DNA from: Scilla litardierei
Lineage: Eukaryota > Streptophyta > Magnoliopsida > Asparagales > Asparagaceae
Length of the DNA stretch: 64,000 bases
Assembly: GCA_030789695.1 (NCBI GenBank)
Contig: CM061138.1
Span: 20,098,214-20,162,213, forward strand
Direction of reading: 5' to 3'
In this document: positions 43,801-55,119 of the stretch, one piece after another
Numbering within the stretch: position 1 is the first letter of the stretch
Layout of the letters: each line of letters starts with the position of its first letter
The notes under the pieces: generated by a model
Told to the model about the DNA's origin: nothing
Databases searched by the model: none
What the model saw: the letters and a program-made list of their open reading frames with translations, nothing else
Translations under genes and position numbers: made by a program

Positions 43801-46703
43801 TCTCTCTCTCCATCTCTCCCCTCCTAATCCTCTTCGTTTTCTTCTTCTTTTTGGATTTTGGTGATGCTACTTTCCTCGTCCTCCTTCTGGTTTTCATTTT
43901 TTTAAAGTTTTAGGCTTTTAGCTGGGTATCAACCAAGTTTCGGCCGGTATCGGACGATACTAGACGAAACCCGGCCGATACGGCCGATACCGAGAATTGA
44001 AGTGTGGTTCGGACCGGTCCACTACGATACCAATCCGAAACGGCCGATACCGGCTGGTTTCGGCCGAAACCTAAGACTATGATTTTTAGTCCAACATCAG
44101 ATGCGTTAGGAGAAGACTCAAGTTGTAAGCTTATATAAAAACATCAAACTTATTTTATTTTGAATTGAGTTGAGGTTGAGAAAAGTAATGTAAACTTTTT
44201 ATTTGTCAAATTAAAATCTTTTGCATTGGAGTATGAGAGCGAGCTTGGTCACCTGCACGTGAGATTCAAAAAATCTCCGTGTACAAGTTATGTGAGTCAA
44301 TGAACACCTCTTCGGGGTGCGCGACCCGAAACGTTATCAAATCCCTAAAAATTTCCCCAAAATTCATAAATCTCTAATCTTGGTCTCCCATCACAATCAC
44401 ATTTCTATTCCGTCATGCGTCAATATGCTAGCATAAAGGGGTTTTTTAATATTATGGTCAAGAAAAAAGCCCCAAATCCGTATGTCTCCCTGAATAGTAG
44501 CAATGTAAACTTGATTAAGACAGTTAAAATGACAGGAGAATCAACCAACACAGAACCAAAAAAAACACCCCGATGAACTGTATTTCTGATGTAACCAAGA
44601 TATTAACAGAGAAGATGAAGAATATATTTCTGAATAAAAAATTTGACAAAATGACAAGTTTAGATAAGCAAACTTATATGGACCAACAGCGAAAATGTAT
44701 AAAATTGCATCAGTTTTCTTGAGAAATACACAACTGATGGTGATACTAGTCTAATTATTAGTGCTGCTGCAACTGCTCCTTGCTCATGCTACCAGTAATA
44801 ATTACCACTAAAGTTGCTGATGTTGCTCTTACTGAGATGGGACCAATCATATATATTCAACATTAGGGAAGATAAATGTTTCTCGAGTGATATGCAGGAA
44901 AAAAAGCCAGTTTCATTCACCAGTAAAGATGACTTAACAAATGCAGTCAGCGATACCCAGAAAAATCTTAATATTACTGAAGATACAGCATTTAAAGGAT
45001 CAAGTTGTTAAAGGAATTGGAAAATGCATGATACTAAAATGATTTGTCAAAATATACAAACTCCGTACTTAAGATGTTTTGGGTATGTTAATTGGATCAG
45101 ATTTATGCTACTAACCTGTTCTACAGAGAGGTTAAGCTCCTTAGCAATCTTAATACACTCGGTGAATGGAAATTTCTTCTCTAAGTCATCAATATCCATA
45201 CGTCTGAGCAGCTCCACGCGTTGATCAGCAGTCATAACTCGAATTGAAGTCCAGGACCGATGATTAAAGACCTATTACCCATCATGACCAGATTGTGTTC
45301 AAAACTTGAAAATTTATATATACATATAAATGCATCATGATACTAATTACACAGGCCAAACACTTCAATCTTATGCAGTAGAACTTAGAGCACATGCAAT
45401 CTGGATATTCCAAGAATTAACTCTTTTTTTGCAAGATCTGAAATTATTTAATCCATCCAAGATATGGTGAAGTGTTAGGTAGCAAGCATCTAATTTTGGT
45501 TATGTGCCAGTGTGGGCATGCAGGAGGGAGATTGTAGAAGAAACAATAACATGAGACTTCCATACATGTTCCGGTAATACTGGAAGCATGTTGAAATCAA
45601 TCAGCACTGCCAGTATGCGGTAGCACACAATAGGAAGACTAGGCCAACTCTCCTGTAATATCAAGCTTGAATCCCACATAAACAAACGTTCCTCAAATGC
45701 GATGAGGATTTCAACACATTGTTCATGACAAGTTCATGATTATTTACACACACAGTAAGATCTCTGATTTTTTTAAATATATCAATGCAAATTATCATCC
45801 TTCAACGAAGTGCTACGTGACATATTCTAAGTAGGACTGCAATCGAGTCGGCTAGACCAGAATCAAACCTGAGTTTGTCTATTCCAAATATGAATAACAA
45901 GTTCCAGAACTAAAACCAAACCCACTACGTTTATGGACCACTACATGAAATTATACAAACGCTTTCATTGTGGAAACTTATAAACTGGATCACATATTAC
46001 TTTTTGTGTATAAGCAACATTGTTTTTGTTAGTCTGCCACTAGTGCATTCACACAAGTTTTACATGAGACAAGTTGCTTGAAATAACATATCAAATCAAA
46101 GGAAATGTCAAATGGATAAATTAGCTAATAAGAATCACAAGTACAACAAAGTTTAGGAACAAAATGAGCCAGAAAAGACAACAACAAGATCTGCTGTCAA
46201 AATAAACAAGCATCATTTGCATGTGAACACCAAGAAAGTGGTTTGATGCTACAGACCTCACCCTGCTAGATATAGGAATCTAGAGCGTTATCTTTAGATA
46301 TACAAGGAAATAAAAGACTAAATACATAATGCATTTTACTAAAAACCACCTTTAACAACATTATTTGCAAACCAGAAAGAAGAAATATTTGGACATGCAT
46401 ATGGAAAATCAAAAAACAGACCTCACGGACAACAGAACCAGGGAATGAACGTGATGCAGATTCTAAGTCGGCTGCAGTATAGCAGTACTCCAAGGTTTCC
46501 CAATATGCTGTGACAGCTTCCTTTTTTGAAAAGAAAAAATCGTGCCGGATTCTTGGACGAAGATCCAAGGATTTTATCTTTAGGGATGGTGGAACTCTTG
46601 GCAAAGGTTCTTCAATATAAGGTTCAAGTTCTATAGCAAGCATGGAGGGAGCATGTGGTTGGACATCCATGTCTACTTGTTCTTGCCACTCAAGCTGAAT
46701 CAA
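30329..46703 (-). CDS. B-block-binding (largest) subunit of TFIIIC, C-terminal ten exons
   Basis: Exons (minus): 46703-46422, 45271-45116, 37291-36873, 36609-36099, 36034-35687, 35520-34734, 34643-34585, 33202-32702, 30683-30645, 30514-30329 (stop TAA). All internal introns are GT-AG, phases agree, and the joined 1095 codons have no stop. The protein recognises the B box of tRNA genes and recruits TFIIIB for RNA polymerase III in the nucleus. Diagnostic segments are IELEPYIEEPLPRV, LDLRPRIRHDF and AYWETLEYCYTAADLESA in the first exon here; WTDESDRQLVMQYARHR followed by WSLVPDLPNYPSVCRRRM (SANT-like); RVIDQAGEQ-type winged-helix text near the exon ending 34,734 (EGLTVEEISSVIGIHG); and the C-terminal DNHLTARLMHQT and FANPMSTSIL. 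Plant family members are about 1800-1900 aa, so roughly 750 N-terminal residues are missing here and should lie right of the window. The acceptor of the first exon is less certain. Confidence 0.88.
30684..32701 (-). other. Intron of the TFIIIC gene with homopolymer tract
   Basis: A 2.0-kb GT-AG intron. It contains a TTTTTTGG/TTTTTGTTT low-complexity stretch ending in 27 T then 24 G at 31,821-31,871. No other feature was recognised. Confidence 0.7.
31741..31871. repeat. T-rich tract followed by 24-base G run
   Basis: Interrupted T runs from 31,741, then T27 (31,821-31,847) and G24 (31,848-31,871). On the gene strand it is C24 then A27. Confidence 0.9.
33203..34584 (-). other. Intron of the TFIIIC gene with inverted AATCCAAAGGATT repeats
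   Basis: A GT-AG intron. 33,755-33,905 holds several copies of AATCCAAAGGATT and its inverse and is likely a decayed miniature element. 33,427-33,600 has ends of the TGTTTGGT type in inverted order. No coding signal. Confidence 0.4.
37342..37720 (+). repeat. Left LTR of the intronic element
   Basis: 379 bp. It shares many blocks with 43,269-44,422, for example ACTTATTTTATTTTGAAT and GTGTAAACTTTTT, with frequent substitutions, so this is an old insertion. Confidence 0.75.
37721..43268 (+). other. Interior of the intronic LTR element, no gene seen
   Basis: AT-rich with a GA/CT-rich stretch (about 41,570-41,720). No retroviral domain, host exon or RNA gene was recognised in either strand. Confidence 0.55.
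43404..44081. mobile_element. Non-autonomous hAT-like element in the right LTR
   Basis: Flanked by a perfect 8-bp duplication ATTTTTAG (43,396-43,403 and 44,082-44,089), as hAT transposases make. The ends CAAGGTTTGAGGTCTCGG and the inverse CATAGTCTTAGGTTTCGG match at 13 of 18 positions. Both subterminal regions are packed with TTTCGG/GGTATCGG motifs in inverted order, possible transposase-binding repeats. It has no transposase frame and contains the smaller element at 43,579-43,777. Confidence 0.72.
43579..43777. mobile_element. 199-bp inverted-repeat MITE nested in the hAT-like element
   Basis: The ends CTGCTACTCAC and GTGAGTAGCAG are inverse, followed inward by CATTTTGC, AAACATATTGCATTTATTTACAAG and TTTGCC arms, so nearly the whole unit can fold on itself. 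It shares TTTACAAGTTTGCC with the element at 4976-5410. No duplication was defined. Confidence 0.6.
44428..45115 (-). other. Remainder of the TFIIIC intron right of the LTR element
   Basis: Intron sequence between the LTR element and the exon at 45,116-45,271. The donor is GAGCAG|GTTAGT. Nothing else seen. Confidence 0.6.
45272..46421 (-). other. TFIIIC intron
   Basis: A GT-AG intron between the exons ending CGTGAG (46,422) and starting GTCTTTAATCATCGG (45,271). No feature recognised. Confidence 0.65.
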
Positions 46704-47270
46704 CTGAAAATTGGGCGAGAAAAAACTGTAAGACAAATTTTTGCATGCGCTATATACAAATTTATACCATTAGAAAATTATTGTTCAAGGCAATAAGTGT
46801 AAGCTTCATGGGAAATGTTAAAAAAGAAACTCATGTATACAAAGATAGTCCATCGATAAATATAAGCATAACAAATAAGGGCAGCTATGCAACCACATAA
46901 GCTAATGTGTAACTATATAACAGGACAACTGCATTTCTTTCATCAAGTGACAGTTGTGTTGGACACATGTCCACATTAATACTTCGCAAACACTTTGCGG
47001 ACACATGTTTAACAATTCTTAAACACACTCCCATCTGCACATTGACATGTGTATTTGATATCACTTCTATACTAGAAGTTACTTTAGGGGCAAAGACACA
47101 AGTTAAACACAATAAAGATAAATTGCGTATATATATTGTGGTAACAAGTGCATAAAGCCATACTATAGGAAGACGAAGAGTGAAAGTCTAGTACCAATTC
47201 AAGATCATAAAATTATTTGGACCAGAAAAGAATGTACATTTTCACGAAGATCACAGATTGAAAACTCAAT
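46704..47270 (-). other. Sequence upstream of the first TFIIIC exon in the window
   Basis: Begins with the acceptor CCAATTTTCAG. Presumably intron. I searched for the preceding exon of the family and saw none up to the copia debris. Confidence 0.45.
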
Positions 47271-47272
47271 TA

Positions 47273-48003
47273 GATTAGTTATGACTAGTTATGAGCAGTG
47301 TAGGTGGTTGGTGAAGACTCATCTTGATGGTGTAGGCAAGGACACTTGATTGATGATTCATTATCTGAGGGTGCATCCTACTGAAAGTAGGAATATGCTT
47401 AAATAAAGAGTCGGTACTGAACTATATGAATGTAGGAATATGCTTAAATAAAGAGTCGATACTGAACTATATGAAGCACAAGATTCAGAATCTTATGATC
47501 GAGCAGAAGACCATCAAGGCGATTTGGGAGCGCTATTGAAAATCCTATACTTTGAAAAGAATAATTTTTCCAAAATATATAATGCATCACATCGTTTTAG
47601 AAGAACCAATGAGAAGAGAAGATGCTTTTATAGCATTATATCAACTTTCACAATCTGTATGCGGAGCTGAATTCCATATTTCCTATCTTGATAGATGCAA
47701 AAAAGATTACACAGCAAAGAGAGCAGCTAGCAATCATGTTGATTCTAAGGAGTCTTCGTCCAGAGCATGCAGCAGCCAGTCCATATAGGCATCGGGTTTA
47801 AACTATCTTTTCTCAAGACTGTCCACACATTATAGCATTATAGCAGATTTTTTTCAAAAAAAATATAACTAGACTTCCAGTGCATGATATTTAGGTGAGC
47901 AATATGCATTGGTTGCATAGCACTTTTTGGCAATACAGATGGATACTGAGGTGTAGAAGAAGGAACTATCAGAAGATGCAGTGATGATGGATGTATTGAT
48001 ATT

Positions 48004-48038
<35 letters not shown>

Positions 48039-48262
48039 TGCAAGCTGCCAGATTCAGAAGACAAGTATGTCTGAGTGTGATACAACATTAAAGCGGATGA
48101 TTTGTCATTTTGCAGATGTATACCTGATGTTCTCTCTCGTTACAAAGATGATCTTGGTACATTTATTGATCTCTCTAGTTACCACTTATCATTAATTTTT
48201 ACCATGATCGGATGTTAAGAATGTATTTCTTAATGATATTCTTGATGAGAAAGTGTATATAG
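47273..48262 (+). pseudogene. Fragments of a decayed Ty1/copia element
   Basis: 47,470-47,790 gives gag-like text (KHKIQNLMIEQKTIKAIWERY and later MRREDAFIALYQL) with stops. 48,195-48,262 gives DVKNVFLNDILDEKVYIEP, a mutated form of the copia RT motif around the first catalytic Asp. Between them lies a 33-base G run. No LTRs were found; element A lies directly to the right. Confidence 0.55.
48005..48037. repeat. 33-base G run
   Basis: Uninterrupted G33 in the copia debris. Confidence 0.95.
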
Positions 48263-48653
48263 AACCACTAACATGCTTTATGCTGAGATCATCACATGCC
48301 AAAGACGGCGGCGCAAGACGGTTCGTTGGACGAACAATTAGTCCAAAGGCATTTTTGTGAACTCTTGAGCATTTTTGCAATGTTTGGGGTTTTGAAGGTG
48401 ATTAATGTAATTTAGGCTAAATCGGTCATTATATGTTGTGGAGGGATTTCCATTTGGGTATTATGCTTATTTTGAGAGTAAAACCCTAGGTTAGAGAGTA
48501 GAATACTTAGATCAAGTGAGAGTAAGCTTCCTATCTTAGATTCAAGCTTGGAAAGTTGGTTTCTTCTTGAATGAAATCCTTATCTTGTATTTCCGCTTCT
48601 CAATATTTATAAAAATCTCATCTTTTATTCTTCAAACCCTAAAGTTCTCATCA
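48263..48653 (+). repeat. 5' LTR of element A (start uncertain)
   Basis: Its 3' end is fixed by the primer site. The 5' end is limited only by the end of the copia fragment near 48,262. The partner LTR is outside the window. Confidence 0.5.
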
Positions 48654-48679
48654 AATTGGTATCAGAGCAAAGATACATC

Positions 48680-49279
48680 ATGGCAATAACAAGATCCAAG
48701 GAGAAGATAGATGCCCTAGAGGAGAAAGTTGGAAAAATTGAAATCCTAAAGGAGCAATAACAAAGAATGGAAGTGATGATGGAATCCATTGATGGTAAGA
48801 TGTCATCCTTGGAGACCATGTTCAAACCTTTCATGGTGAATCAAAGCAATCAGCGCCGTGAGAAAGAAAGACCTAAAAACGACGAGATTTGGAACATCAT
48901 TTATATCTGAGCCTAAAGGAGCCACCTTTGAACAAGGAAAAAGTGCAAATGGTGCAAATGGTGATTGTGGAAGAAGTTCCAGTAGAATCCGAGGAAGATT
49001 GGCATGCGTGGGAGCATTTTCCCCCTCTACCGGCATGGGAGTGGGAATCAGCAGCTGCTGGGAGGCCGACCGCCCCCAAAAAACCCTCACTGGGGGCGAC
49101 GGGCCCTCCCCAGCACTTGCCTGGCCTCCCCTGGGCCAAGCGAACCCATCGAACCCCGGCGAGGGTACGCGGACCCAGCGGGGGCCTCGCGAGCCCCCAA
49201 CGAACAATCGGGGGTCTCGCAAAACCCCGTCAAATTCATGGGGGCCTCGCGAGCCCCCAACTGGGCCAGGGGGCACAAG
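48680..49279 (+). pseudogene. Element A gag, N-terminal piece
   Basis: ATG at 48,680 starts MAITRSKEKIDALEEKVGKI, like the gag start of element C (MASTRSKERVEVLEEKVERM), a short coiled coil. It is broken by stops after about 25 codons. After 49,020 it runs into a GC-rich linker with repeated GGGCCTCGCGAGCCCCCAAC blocks, where element B has inserted. Confidence 0.65.
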
Positions 49280-49733
49280 TGTCACAGATGCCACATCATC
49301 GACTAGTTGGCTCCTTTTTGGCACATTATGTAGCATTCTCTAGAGTATTCTAGGGGCATACTTGTAAATAAGTATATCTAGAATATTCCTAGATATTTAT
49401 TTATATTCTTTAAAGAAGATGAATAATAGAGAAGGTTCTAGAGACTCTTTCTAGTCATTGGATCTAGGACGACTCTGGAAGCCCAATCTCCACCATTGGT
49501 TATAAGTTAGCCTCACTTATAAATAAAGGCAAGAAGATGCCATTTGGATCCATCAAGAGTTGAAGCAATACAAAGGCATTCTCCACATTCTCTTGTGTTC
49601 ACTTGTGAGCTCTTAAGTTCTTTCTTGATAGTGTGAGTTTGGGTTAGGCTGACTTAGCCATTCAAGAGAGGGTGACTGAGCTAAGTGTCGCACAGGATTG
49701 GGAGTCAATTAGCTAAACAATTCGCTTGTGACA
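49280..49733 (+). repeat. 5' LTR of element B
   Basis: 454 bp, TATAAATA at 49,518-49,525, paired with 59,718-60,187. Confidence 0.82.
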
Positions 49734-49763
49734 GTTAGAATCAGAGCTTGCGGTTCGGGGAAG

Positions 49764-50760
49764 ATGTCGACTAGTGAGATCCCCATTGCTGGCGACGCTG
49801 AAGCGGCAAAGGGCACCACTAGGCCGCCTCGCAGGGACAAGTCCAAGGACATCATGTCGGCATTCGAGGCACGGCTGGGCAACGCGGAGCTCACCATGGC
49901 TGAGGCAAAGGATCAGTTGGAAACGATGGAGGAAAGCATCGACGAGCTGAAGTCTGGGAGAGACGAGCTTTGGGAGGAGACGCTAACGGTCATGAACTCG
50001 ACCGTCGACATGCTCTAGAAGAGGGACGATCTCTTGGAGCAAAGGAATGCTGCTCTGGAGGCTCAAGTGGAGGCTCTCATGAAGGAGCTGGAAGAGCTCA
50101 GAGGCAAGTTCAACCAACAAAAGATGGCATGGCCGAGTGGAGCGGTCGTCAGCCATCCCTTCTTGCCGAAGGTGGACATTCCTAAACCAAAGCCATATGG
50201 AGGTACGCGGAACGCTCGAGAACTTGATAACTTCCTATAGAATGTGGAGAAATACTTTGATGCTATGAGGATCAATGACGATGAATCAAAGCTCCTCATG
50301 GCTCCACTCTACCTCCAAGATGTTGCTACGTTATGGTGGCGTAGACGGTCCGACAATATGAAGAAGAGAACGTGCACCATCAATACTTGGGAGGAGTTCA
50401 AGACCGAGCTCAAGAAGAAATTCTACCATGAGAATGCGAAGAATGAAGTGTGAGGTAAGCTTCGTCGCCTTACTTAGAAGGGTTCTATTCGTGACTATGT
50501 GAAGGAATTTTCAGAGTTGCTCCTTGAGATTTCCGACATGAGCAAGAATGATTCGCTCTTTGCTTTCTTGGATGACCTCACAGAGTAGGCCAAGATGGAG
50601 CTTCAAATGCAGTGTGTCCGGACCCTCGTCCAGGCCATGACCATGGCAGAGTCCTTCATCGAGTTCAGGAAGATGGACTCCAGCAAGCCAAAGGATAAAA
50701 AGGTGAACCATGGCAAAGGTGTGGGTGAGAGAGAGATGGACACCCATCTTCTTTTGCGGA
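49764..50760 (+). pseudogene. Element B gag with several stops
   Basis: ATG at 49,764, then a Glu-rich coiled coil (LEAQVEALMKELEELRGKF) and the Ty3 gag core (FDAMRINDDESKLLMAPLYL, ATLWWRR, TWEEFKTELKKKFY, VKEFSELLLEI). In-frame stops fall near 50,018, 50,238, 50,451, 50,475 and 50,587. Several are TAG where the context suggests an ancestral CAG. No zinc knuckle remains. Confidence 0.75.
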
Positions 50761-50830
50761 GTACTCCAAGTTGCTAGTGGCCACGTTGGAAATGAAGATG
50801 GGTGTCCTTCATCTTGGCCTTACTTGGGGA

Positions 50831-51143
50831 CAGCTTCTTCTGCATTTGGAAGTTGCTAGTGGCCACGTTGTCCGTCTTCAATTCGAACTTGGAACCGAGT
50901 AAGTAGTGCCTCCAAAGTCGTAAGAAGTGGATCACCGCCGTCATCTTCTTTTCTTGAACTGTACCATCGTTCGGTGTCGTTTAGCTTCCGACTCTCGAAG
51001 CTGTAGTGAAAAGAAGATGACGGCGGTGATCCACTGCTTACGACTTTGGAGGCACTACTTACTCGGTTCCAAGTTCGAAGTGAAGACGGACAACGTGGCC
51101 ACTAGCAACTTCCAAATGCAGAAGAAGCTGTCCCCAAGTAGGC
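50831..51143. repeat. Inverted duplication of an RNase H segment (left part)
   Basis: 50,831-51,000 is the inverse of an RNase H coding segment. 51,010-51,135 is the same segment in the sense direction, so the two form a hairpin with a loop of about 10 bases. Stems contain GGCACTACTTACTCGGTTCC and GACGGACAACGTGGCC. Confidence 0.85.
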
Positions 51144-51545
51144 TGATACGATTAGGGCTTTTTGTGGGGATCAAAGGTGGGATTTTTATGGCTTTTGGAC
51201 TTCCTAATCTAGGGTTTATACGACGAAGAACTGATTTAAAGCACTAAATAATTCCTAGAACAATAGATCTAAAATAGAGAACAATTAATTAACTAGGGAA
51301 TTTAACTAGGGATTCTAAGAAATAAAATTATCTTACTCAATTCTTCGATGAAGCACCACCTAGGGCCGGCCGGCCCCTTTATTGGGGGAGGGGTTAATAA
51401 TTGTCTAATTACCCTTTGACCCTCCCCACTCACGCGGAATCACAAGTTTGGGACCGGGTCCGTGGTGGACCCAAGTCGCCCCCTCCGATGGTAGACCCAA
51501 ACCGGATCCGCGCGGCCCGGCCCTCTATAGTGCCGACCCGCATCA
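51144..51545 (-). repeat. 3' LTR of element C
   Basis: 402 bp, close match to 56,853-57,254 with scattered substitutions. Confidence 0.92.
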
Positions 51546-53330
51546 TTACTCCCCCCCAAAAGTGCCACCTTGTCCTCAAGGTGAAAGTCTGGAAACTGGT
51601 TGCGAATCACTGAAGCGGCCTCCCATGTAGCATCGTGGTCTGGAAGGCCCCGCCATCGAATCCGCACCTCCTGATTCCCGTTTGCAGCCTGCCGGATCCC
51701 TGTCAACTCCTGAGGCACCAGAAGCACCTCCATGTCATCTGTCAGAGTGGGTGGCAGGGTGGGTGATAATGTGTGATTCCCGATGGCCCGCCTCAGCTGC
51801 GATACGTGAAAAACCGAGTGAATGGTGGATGTGGCCGGTAACTGCAGACGATAGGCCACCTTTCCGATCTGAGCTGTCACCTCGAAAGGTCCATAGTAGC
51901 GGGCTGCTAACTTCTCATTGCTCCGTCGGGCCAAGGTCTTCTGTCGGTAAGGGCGGAGCTTCAAGTAGACCTGGTCTCCCACTGCAAACTGCTCATCCCT
52001 ACGGTGTGCATCAACCTTGGTCTTCATAATCTGTTGGGCCCTCAACATGTGTTTCTTCAACTCCTCAAGATATTTGTCCCGTTCAGTCAAATGCTCCTCC
52101 ACCTGTGAAACCGGCGTGGTCCCTCGGCTGTAGTGGATCAACTGGGGCGGGTACCGACCGTATAAGATCCGAAAGGGGGTGCTCTGCGCTGCCGAATGGT
52201 ACGAGGTGTTGTACCAATATTCAGCCCATGCCAGCCATCTGGCCCACTGCCTCGGCGCATCTGACGCAAAACATCTCAGGTAGATTTCCACACTCCTATT
52301 CACCACCTCTGTCTGACCATCCGTCTGGGGGTGATAGGCAGTGCTCCTTCGCAGCTTGGTCCCCTGCACCTTGAATAACTCCTTCCAGAAGCTGCTGATG
52401 AATACCTTGTCGCGGTCCGACACTATAGAGGCGGGGAACCCGTGCAAGCGAACCACCTCCTTCATAAAAGCTGATGTCACTGTAACTGCAGTGTAAGGGT
52501 GTCTGAGGGGTATGAAATGAGCGTATTTGCTGAGCCGATCGACCACTACAAGAATAGAACTGTAACCCTCAGATCGCGGCAAACCCTCGATGAAATCCAT
52601 GCTGATCTCCTCCCAGACCCTCTCAGGTAAGGCCAATGGCTGTAGGAGTCCCGCTGGTGCCATTGCCATATACTTGTGACGTTGGCACACGTCACACTCT
52701 GCTATCCGCTGGGCAATGTCTTTCTTCATCCCGGGCCAGTAGAGCTCTCTCGCCATCCTCCTGTAGGTCTGATGTACCCTGGAGTGTCCACCGATGGCAC
52801 TGCCGTGGAACGCCTGAAAAAGCATCGGAATATGGGCAGAACCCCGGGGAATCACCAGCCTGCCGTGGTATAGGAGCCTCTGTCCGTCCATGCTGTACCC
52901 CTGGAAGTCCGAAGAACCCTGCTACAGTGCCGCACGTATCCTGGCCAGGTCCTCATCAGCCTCAATCTCCCTGCTCAAGGGCTCCCAGTCTAGAAGTACC
53001 GGTGCTGAAATGACCGCTACCTCTGCATGCTCCTCGCGGCGCGACAAGACGTCCGCCGCCTTGTTCTCCAGGCCCGGCCGGTACTGTATCTCGAATGTGA
53101 AATGGACCAACTTGGAGAGCCACTTCTGATGCTCCTCGGTAACCATGCGCTGCTCCAATAGATATTTCAAGCTCCGCTAGTCAGTCCTCACTATGAATTT
53201 CCTACCGAGCAAGTATGGCCGCCACTTCTGAATGGACAGGACAATCGCCATCAGCTCCCTCTCATATACTGACTTCAGCCTCGATCGAGCTGACAGAGTC
53301 TGGCTGAAGAAAGCAATAGGCCTCTGGTCC
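51546..53330 (-). pseudogene. Element C RNase H end, integrase and chromodomain
   Basis: A frame from 53,170 covers the end of RNase H (EEHQKWLSKLVHFTFEIQYR, NKAADVLSRR), stops at 52,922, and reopens to a long frame starting 52,891. That frame carries the integrase HHCC zinc-binding region (GGHSRVHQTYRR, CDVCQRHK) and the catalytic core (VVVDRLSKYAHF, IVSDRDKVF, STAYHPQTDGQTE). The C-terminal chromodomain-like module (VRIRWRGLPDHDATWE) would target integration to marked chromatin. The frame reads through the polypurine tract into the LTR, perhaps because the G run has changed length. Confidence 0.85.
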
Positions 53331-53373
53331 TGCATCAATACTGCGCCCAACCCATATCCTGATGCGTCGGTGT

Positions 53374-55116
53374 CTATAACAAATGGTCTGCTAAGTCAGA
53401 AAGTGCTAAGACAGGCACCGTCGTCATCGCCTGCTTCAAGGCCTCGAAAGCCTTGGTCGCCTCATCGCCCCAGTGGAAGTTATCCTTCTTTAGTTGCTCG
53501 GTAAGTGGCCAAGCAATCGTGTTGTACCCCTGGACAAACTTTCTGTAGTACCATGTCAAGCCCAAGAAGCCCCGCAAGCCCCGTAAAGTGGTAGGTACCG
53601 ACCAGTCCAACATGGCGGCAATCTTGGCCCTATCAGCTGCCACCCCCTCCGCAGACACCACGTGTCCTAAGTACTCTACCTGCAGCTGTCCAAATAGGCA
53701 CTTCTTATTAGCGAATAGCTGCTGCTCCTGCAACTCATGTAGAACTGCTCGCAAGTGCCCCACGTGCTCCTCCATGCTGCGGATGTACACCAAGATGTCA
53801 TCAAAAAATACTAGCATAAACCTCCGTAGGTAAAGTCGGAACACTCTGTTCATCAGGGCCTGGAATGTCGCTGGAGCATTCGTCAGGTCGAATGGCATGA
53901 CCAGGAACTCATAGTGCCCCTCATGAGTCCTGAAGGCAGTCTTGGGCACGTCGGCCGCCCTCATCTGTATCTGGTGGTATCCTGATTTCAGATCAATCTT
54001 GAAAAAACAGGCCGCCCCGTGGAGTTCATCCAACAACTTATCAATAACAGGGATGAGAAATTTGTCTGCAACTGTCTCCTTATTCAGGGTCCTGTAATCT
54101 ATGCAGAATCTCCAACTGTCATCCTTCTTTTTCACCAATAAGACTGGACTGGAGAAGGGGCTTGTACTCGGGTGTATCACACCTGCCTGCAGCATGTCCT
54201 CTACCAGCCTCTCTATCGCATCCTTCTGTACCTGTGGATACCTGTAGGGTCACACACTAATGGGAGACACGCCCTCCCGCAAGACGATGGCGTGCTCATG
54301 ATCTCGATGTGGTGGCAGTCCCTGTGGTTCCTGGAAAACCTCCTCATACTGAGCCAGCAGCTGCTCAACCTCCGGTACCGGCTCCTGTGTCTGGTCCTCG
54401 ATCTGCACTGAGGCGGTCACAGCCTGTAGCTCCACCAAAAAGCCTCCTCCCGCTGTGTAGATCGCTCTGGACATGGCCTTATAGGATACCAACGAATGGC
54501 GGAGGCTGGGGTCCCCCTGCAATACCACTGTCCTCCCTCCATCCTGGTACTCCATCTTCAGCATCTTCCAATTTGTCCTGGTCTCCCCGAGGGTCTGCAG
54601 CCACTTCATCCCCAGGATGACATCAGTACTCCCTAGCTCCAAGGGAAGGAAGTCGGTGACAATCTGTACTCCTTGAATGGTCACAATCACCCCGCGGCAG
54701 ACACCCGTGCTGTGTGTCACCTGGCCCGTACCCAGCATCACTCTGTATCGCCCCGTGCCACTCAGCTGTAATCCCTGTGCCCCCACCAACCTGCTGGAAA
54801 TGAAGTGGGTGGCCCCACTGTCGATCAACACTATCACCTCCTGGCTGCCCACCTGTCCCACCAATTTCATGGTATGATTCGGTGTGAACCCTACCACGGA
54901 ATTGAGGGACACCTCCGCAAGGTCCAAGTGCTGATGCTCTAACTCCTCCTTATCCTCTCCTGCCTCTAGGATGACAACCTCGTACTCTCCCTCATCATCA
55001 TCGGCTATCAGTATCTGGAGAGTCCGATCAGCGCACCGGTGTCCTGGAGTGAACTTCTCATCACATCGAAAACACAAACCCTTCACCCTCTTCTCCCGTA
55101 TCTCAGCATCTGTCAT
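53374..55116 (-). pseudogene. Element C zinc knuckle, protease and reverse transcriptase
   Basis: From 55,116: a CCHC knuckle CFRCDEKFTPGHRC, then an aspartic protease with VLIDSGATHFISS and DVILGMKWL. A TGA near 54,247 interrupts. From 54,195 the RT follows with [46 protein letters not shown] and the catalytic VFFDDILVY, ending with [12 protein letters not shown]. Frame is lost before RNase H near 53,374. Confidence 0.88.
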
Positions 55117-55119
55117 CCT

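Larger units (their letters stand above)
37342..44422 (+). mobile_element. Large non-coding LTR element inside a TFIIIC intron, antisense to the gene
   Basis: The left LTR 37,342-37,720 (379 bp) and right LTR 43,269-44,422 start TGATGAGGATCCAA and end GCGTCA. The target duplication is ATATG (37,337-37,341 and 44,423-44,427). A primer-site-like TTTGGTATCAAAACC follows the left LTR, giving plus orientation. The right LTR is enlarged by a hAT-like insertion. The 5.5-kb interior has no gag or pol that I can recognise. Its longest frames (about 40,917-41,510) are Pro/Ser/Thr-rich low-complexity text. This fits a large non-autonomous LTR derivative. Near 43,176-43,186, GTGGGGCGTGACA resembles the 3' end of a gypsy LTR, so part of the interior may be another, unresolved insertion. 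Confidence 0.72.
43269..44422 (+). repeat. Right LTR of the intronic element, carrying a nested insertion
   Basis: LTR sequence at 43,269-43,403 and 44,082-44,422 is separated by a 678-bp hAT-like element with its own 8-bp duplication. Confidence 0.75.

Noticed and set aside
48192..48380. 62-codon minus-strand frame
   Set aside because: It overlaps a copia RT remnant on the plus strand; no family match on the minus strand.
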